Positions 5,413-7,225 of a DNA stretch of 7,225 nt are shown here, piece after piece. The notes under the pieces were generated by a model. The model was not told where the DNA came from, made no database searches, and saw only the letters and a program-made list of their open reading frames with translations. Numbering within the stretch: the stretch's first letter is position 1; each line of letters begins with the position of its first letter. The DNA is from an uncultured bacterium (lineage in GTDB: Bacteria > Patescibacteriota > Gracilibacteria > UBA4473), in NCBI GenBank assembly GCA_947311285.1, contig CAMZKS010000059.1, positions 1-7,225 on the forward strand, given 5' to 3'. The translations under genes and the position numbers were made by a program.

Positions 5413-7194
5413 ATGAAAAAAACACTTTATATCATTATCGGATTATTCGGATTGCTGGCACTAGCAGGTATGTACAAGTTTAACTATCTATCAAGCATGC
5501 CAGAGCATAACCTTGATGGGAACAAAACAAAAAACTCAATGACAGGCATGCCTTGCCATAAAATGGCTGGACGATGGATGGGTGATTGTGAGAAAGATTC
5601 TCAAGGGAATATAATCGTCCCCCCTCAAAAAGAGATGAGGAGTGTTATGAAAATGAATAAAAATAATACTAAAGAAACATTCTCAGAAGATGTTTCAGGG
5701 CTTCCAACTATAGTGCCTACTAGACTGGTAAAACTCAAAGATGGAGACACGTTTGAAATGACAGCCGAAATAGTGAAACAAGAGGTTGGGAATAGAACCA
5801 TTAAACGTCTGGCTTACAACCGGATGATCCCAGGTCCAATTATTGAAGTAGAAAAAAACGCTAAAGTAAGTATAAAATTCACCAATAGAATTGATGTTAA
5901 TACTACACTTCATTCTCATGGGCTGCGGCTTGATGATGACGCTTTTGATGGTGTGCCCGATACGATGGGAGGAAAGCAAGCCGAAATGAAACCCGGAGAG
6001 AGTTTTACTTATGAATTAAATTTCCCTGATGCCGGAGTGTTTTGGTATCACCCACACATTAGAGAGGACTACACTCAAGAAATGGGATTATATGGCAATT
6101 TTCATGTAACCGAGAATGGATACTGGAACGATGTGGACCGAGAAGAATTTTTAGTGCTTGATGATTTTTCTGAAAACGATCCATTTTATAAAGACTTAAC
6201 CAATAAAACTTTGATGGGGCGATTTGGAAATATTTTGTTAATTAACAATCAAGAAAATCTCCAATTAAAGGCTAAAACCGGCGAAAAAATAAGATTTTAT
6301 ATTACCAATACGGCAAATACTCGAACTTTTGATTTTTCTATAAAAGATCAAAAAATAAAAATTGTTGGAGGCGATATTGGGCGAGGAGAAAAAGAATTTT
6401 TTACCGACAACTTTATTATTGCACCCGCCGAACGAATCATATTTGAAAAACAGTTTTCAGAAGCCGGTGTTTATATTATAGAACACCGTGGCAGAAAAAT
6501 TGAAGAAATTCTAGTTGAAGGCGAGAACGCTTCTGCTGAAGACTTTGCAGTCTTAAGACAAAATAAATCGGATTATGCGATGATTCGTGAAAATTTTCAA
6601 AAATATTTAGATAAGAATGTAGATAAAAAATTAAGAATTTCTATTGGAATGAAAGGCATGGGCGAAATGCGAATGGGGCAAGATCATAGAAATGGAGAAG
6701 GTAAAATGATGGGCGGTATGCCAGAAGATATGGAAGCAAAAGAAAAATCATTGGGAGGACGTGGGGTGCACCATGATGAAGACGGAGGGATTGAATGGGA
6801 AGATGGCATGGTTCAAATGAACAAAATGACCAATGACAAAATGATGGAGTGGATGCTTATTGATGAGTCTGATAGTAAAAACCCCAAAACTAACATGGAC
6901 ATTGATTGGGTATTTAAAAAAGATGATTTCGTAAAAATTCAAATTTTTAACGATCCAAAATCTATGCATCCAATGCAACACCCGATTCATTTTCATGGAC
7001 AGCGTTTTGTTGTTCTAACTCGAGACGGAGTGCCAAATGACAACCTGCAATGGAAGGATACGACCCTCATTGAAAATGGTGAAACTATTGAAATTTTACT
7101 TAATACAACACAGGCGGGAAAATGGATGAGCCATTGTCACATTGCGGAACATCTGCATGCCGGAATGATGTTTAATTTTATTGTAGAAAATTAA
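5413..7194 (+). CDS. Periplasmic multicopper oxidase with Met-rich insert (CueO/CopA-like)
   Basis: Multicopper oxidases of this type oxidise Cu(I) to Cu(II) with O2 outside the cytoplasm, lowering copper toxicity. The 593 residues begin with a short basic end and one hydrophobic stretch (about 5-20, no lipobox Cys), a signal peptide or membrane anchor. All four copper-binding motifs are present: HSHG (167-170), WYHPH (211-215), HPIHFHG (523-529) and HCHIAEHLHAGM (574-585). H523, C575, H580 and M585 form the type 1 site; the remaining His make the trinuclear centre. Three cupredoxin domains fit at about 110-235, 243-370 and 485-592. Between domains 2 and 3 (about 413-481) lies a Met/His-rich insert like the Cu(I)-binding one of CueO. 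A second Met/Cys/His cluster is near the N-terminus (C48, H49, M51, M56, C59). ATG 5413 is chosen because it gives the signal segment. It follows the MsrQ-like gene by 33 A/T-rich nt without Shine-Dalgarno. Substrate preference is inferred. Confidence 0.93.
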   Translation: MKKTLYIIIGLFGLLALAGMYKFNYLSSMPEHNLDGNKTKNSMTGMPCHKMAGRWMGDCEKDSQGNIIVPPQKEMRSVMKMNKNNTKETFSEDVSGLPTIVPTRLVKLKDGDTFEMTAEIVKQEVGNRTIKRLAYNRMIPGPIIEVEKNAKVSIKFTNRIDVNTTLHSHGLRLDDDAFDGVPDTMGGKQAEMKPGESFTYELNFPDAGVFWYHPHIREDYTQEMGLYGNFHVTENGYWNDVDREEFLVLDDFSENDPFYKDLTNKTLMGRFGNILLINNQENLQLKAKTGEKIRFYITNTANTRTFDFSIKDQKIKIVGGDIGRGEKEFFTDNFIIAPAERIIFEKQFSEAGVYIIEHRGRKIEEILVEGENASAEDFAVLRQNKSDYAMIRENFQKYLDKNVDKKLRISIGMKGMGEMRMGQDHRNGEGKMMGGMPEDMEAKEKSLGGRGVHHDEDGGIEWEDGMVQMNKMTNDKMMEWMLIDESDSKNPKTNMDIDWVFKKDDFVKIQIFNDPKSMHPMQHPIHFHGQRFVVLTRDGVPNDNLQWKDTTLIENGETIEILLNTTQAGKWMSHCHIAEHLHAGMMFNFIVEN

Positions 7195-7216
7195 AATTAA
7201 TTACTAATTTAAAAAA

Positions 7217-7225
7217 ATGAAAAAA
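7217..7225 (+). CDS. Possible start of a further gene (M-K-K...), cut by the window end
   Basis: An ATG after a run of seven A is followed by AAA AAA at the window edge, 22 nt after the oxidase stop. The A-rich leader and MKK start are like those of the oxidase gene, so it may open the next gene of the same operon, perhaps an exported protein. Only three codons are visible, so nothing can be said of its function. Confidence 0.4.

Overview
The window is an AT-rich, all plus-strand gene cluster for metal (most likely copper) export and oxidation. In order it holds a periplasmic adaptor cut by the left edge (1-1578), an RND efflux permease of the CusA/CzcA heavy-metal group (1591-4742), an MsrQ/ferric-reductase-like heme-binding membrane protein (4739-5379) and a periplasmic multicopper oxidase with a Met-rich insert (5413-7194). 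The first codons of another gene may start at 7217. Spacing is tight throughout: 12 nt, a 4-nt ATGA overlap, then 33 nt, with no terminator-like hairpin seen. One operon is the simplest reading.

Two of the four genes are broken as written. The permease has an in-frame TAA at 2956-2958 where a Leu codon (TTA) is expected, and a one-base loss near 4079-4082 that moves the reading from frame 1 to frame 3. The heme protein has a one-base loss near 4886-4890 that separates its first membrane helix (4739-4894, too short to be noticed easily) from the rest (4897-5379). Repairing each lesion gives full-length family-typical proteins of 1050 and about 210 residues. The adaptor and the oxidase are uninterrupted. 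The three lesions lie within about 1.9 kb, so they are either real decay of the export and heme functions or a local stretch of poor consensus sequence; the sequence alone cannot separate these.

If intact, the system would work as follows. The RND pump and adaptor move metal ions out of the periplasm, and the Met-rich oxidase converts toxic Cu(I) to Cu(II) there. The MsrQ-like protein would pass electrons across the inner membrane to an unidentified periplasmic acceptor. No outer-membrane channel, metal sensor or MsrP partner is visible; they may lie outside the window.

The organism is uncertain. Starts are preceded by A/T-rich sequence rather than Shine-Dalgarno motifs, as in Bacteroidota. 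The adaptor, however, carries a large helical insertion in its hairpin that resembles adaptors I associate with Patescibacteria (CPR). All three standard stop codons appear to act as stops or are absent in frame; nothing requires an alternative genetic code.
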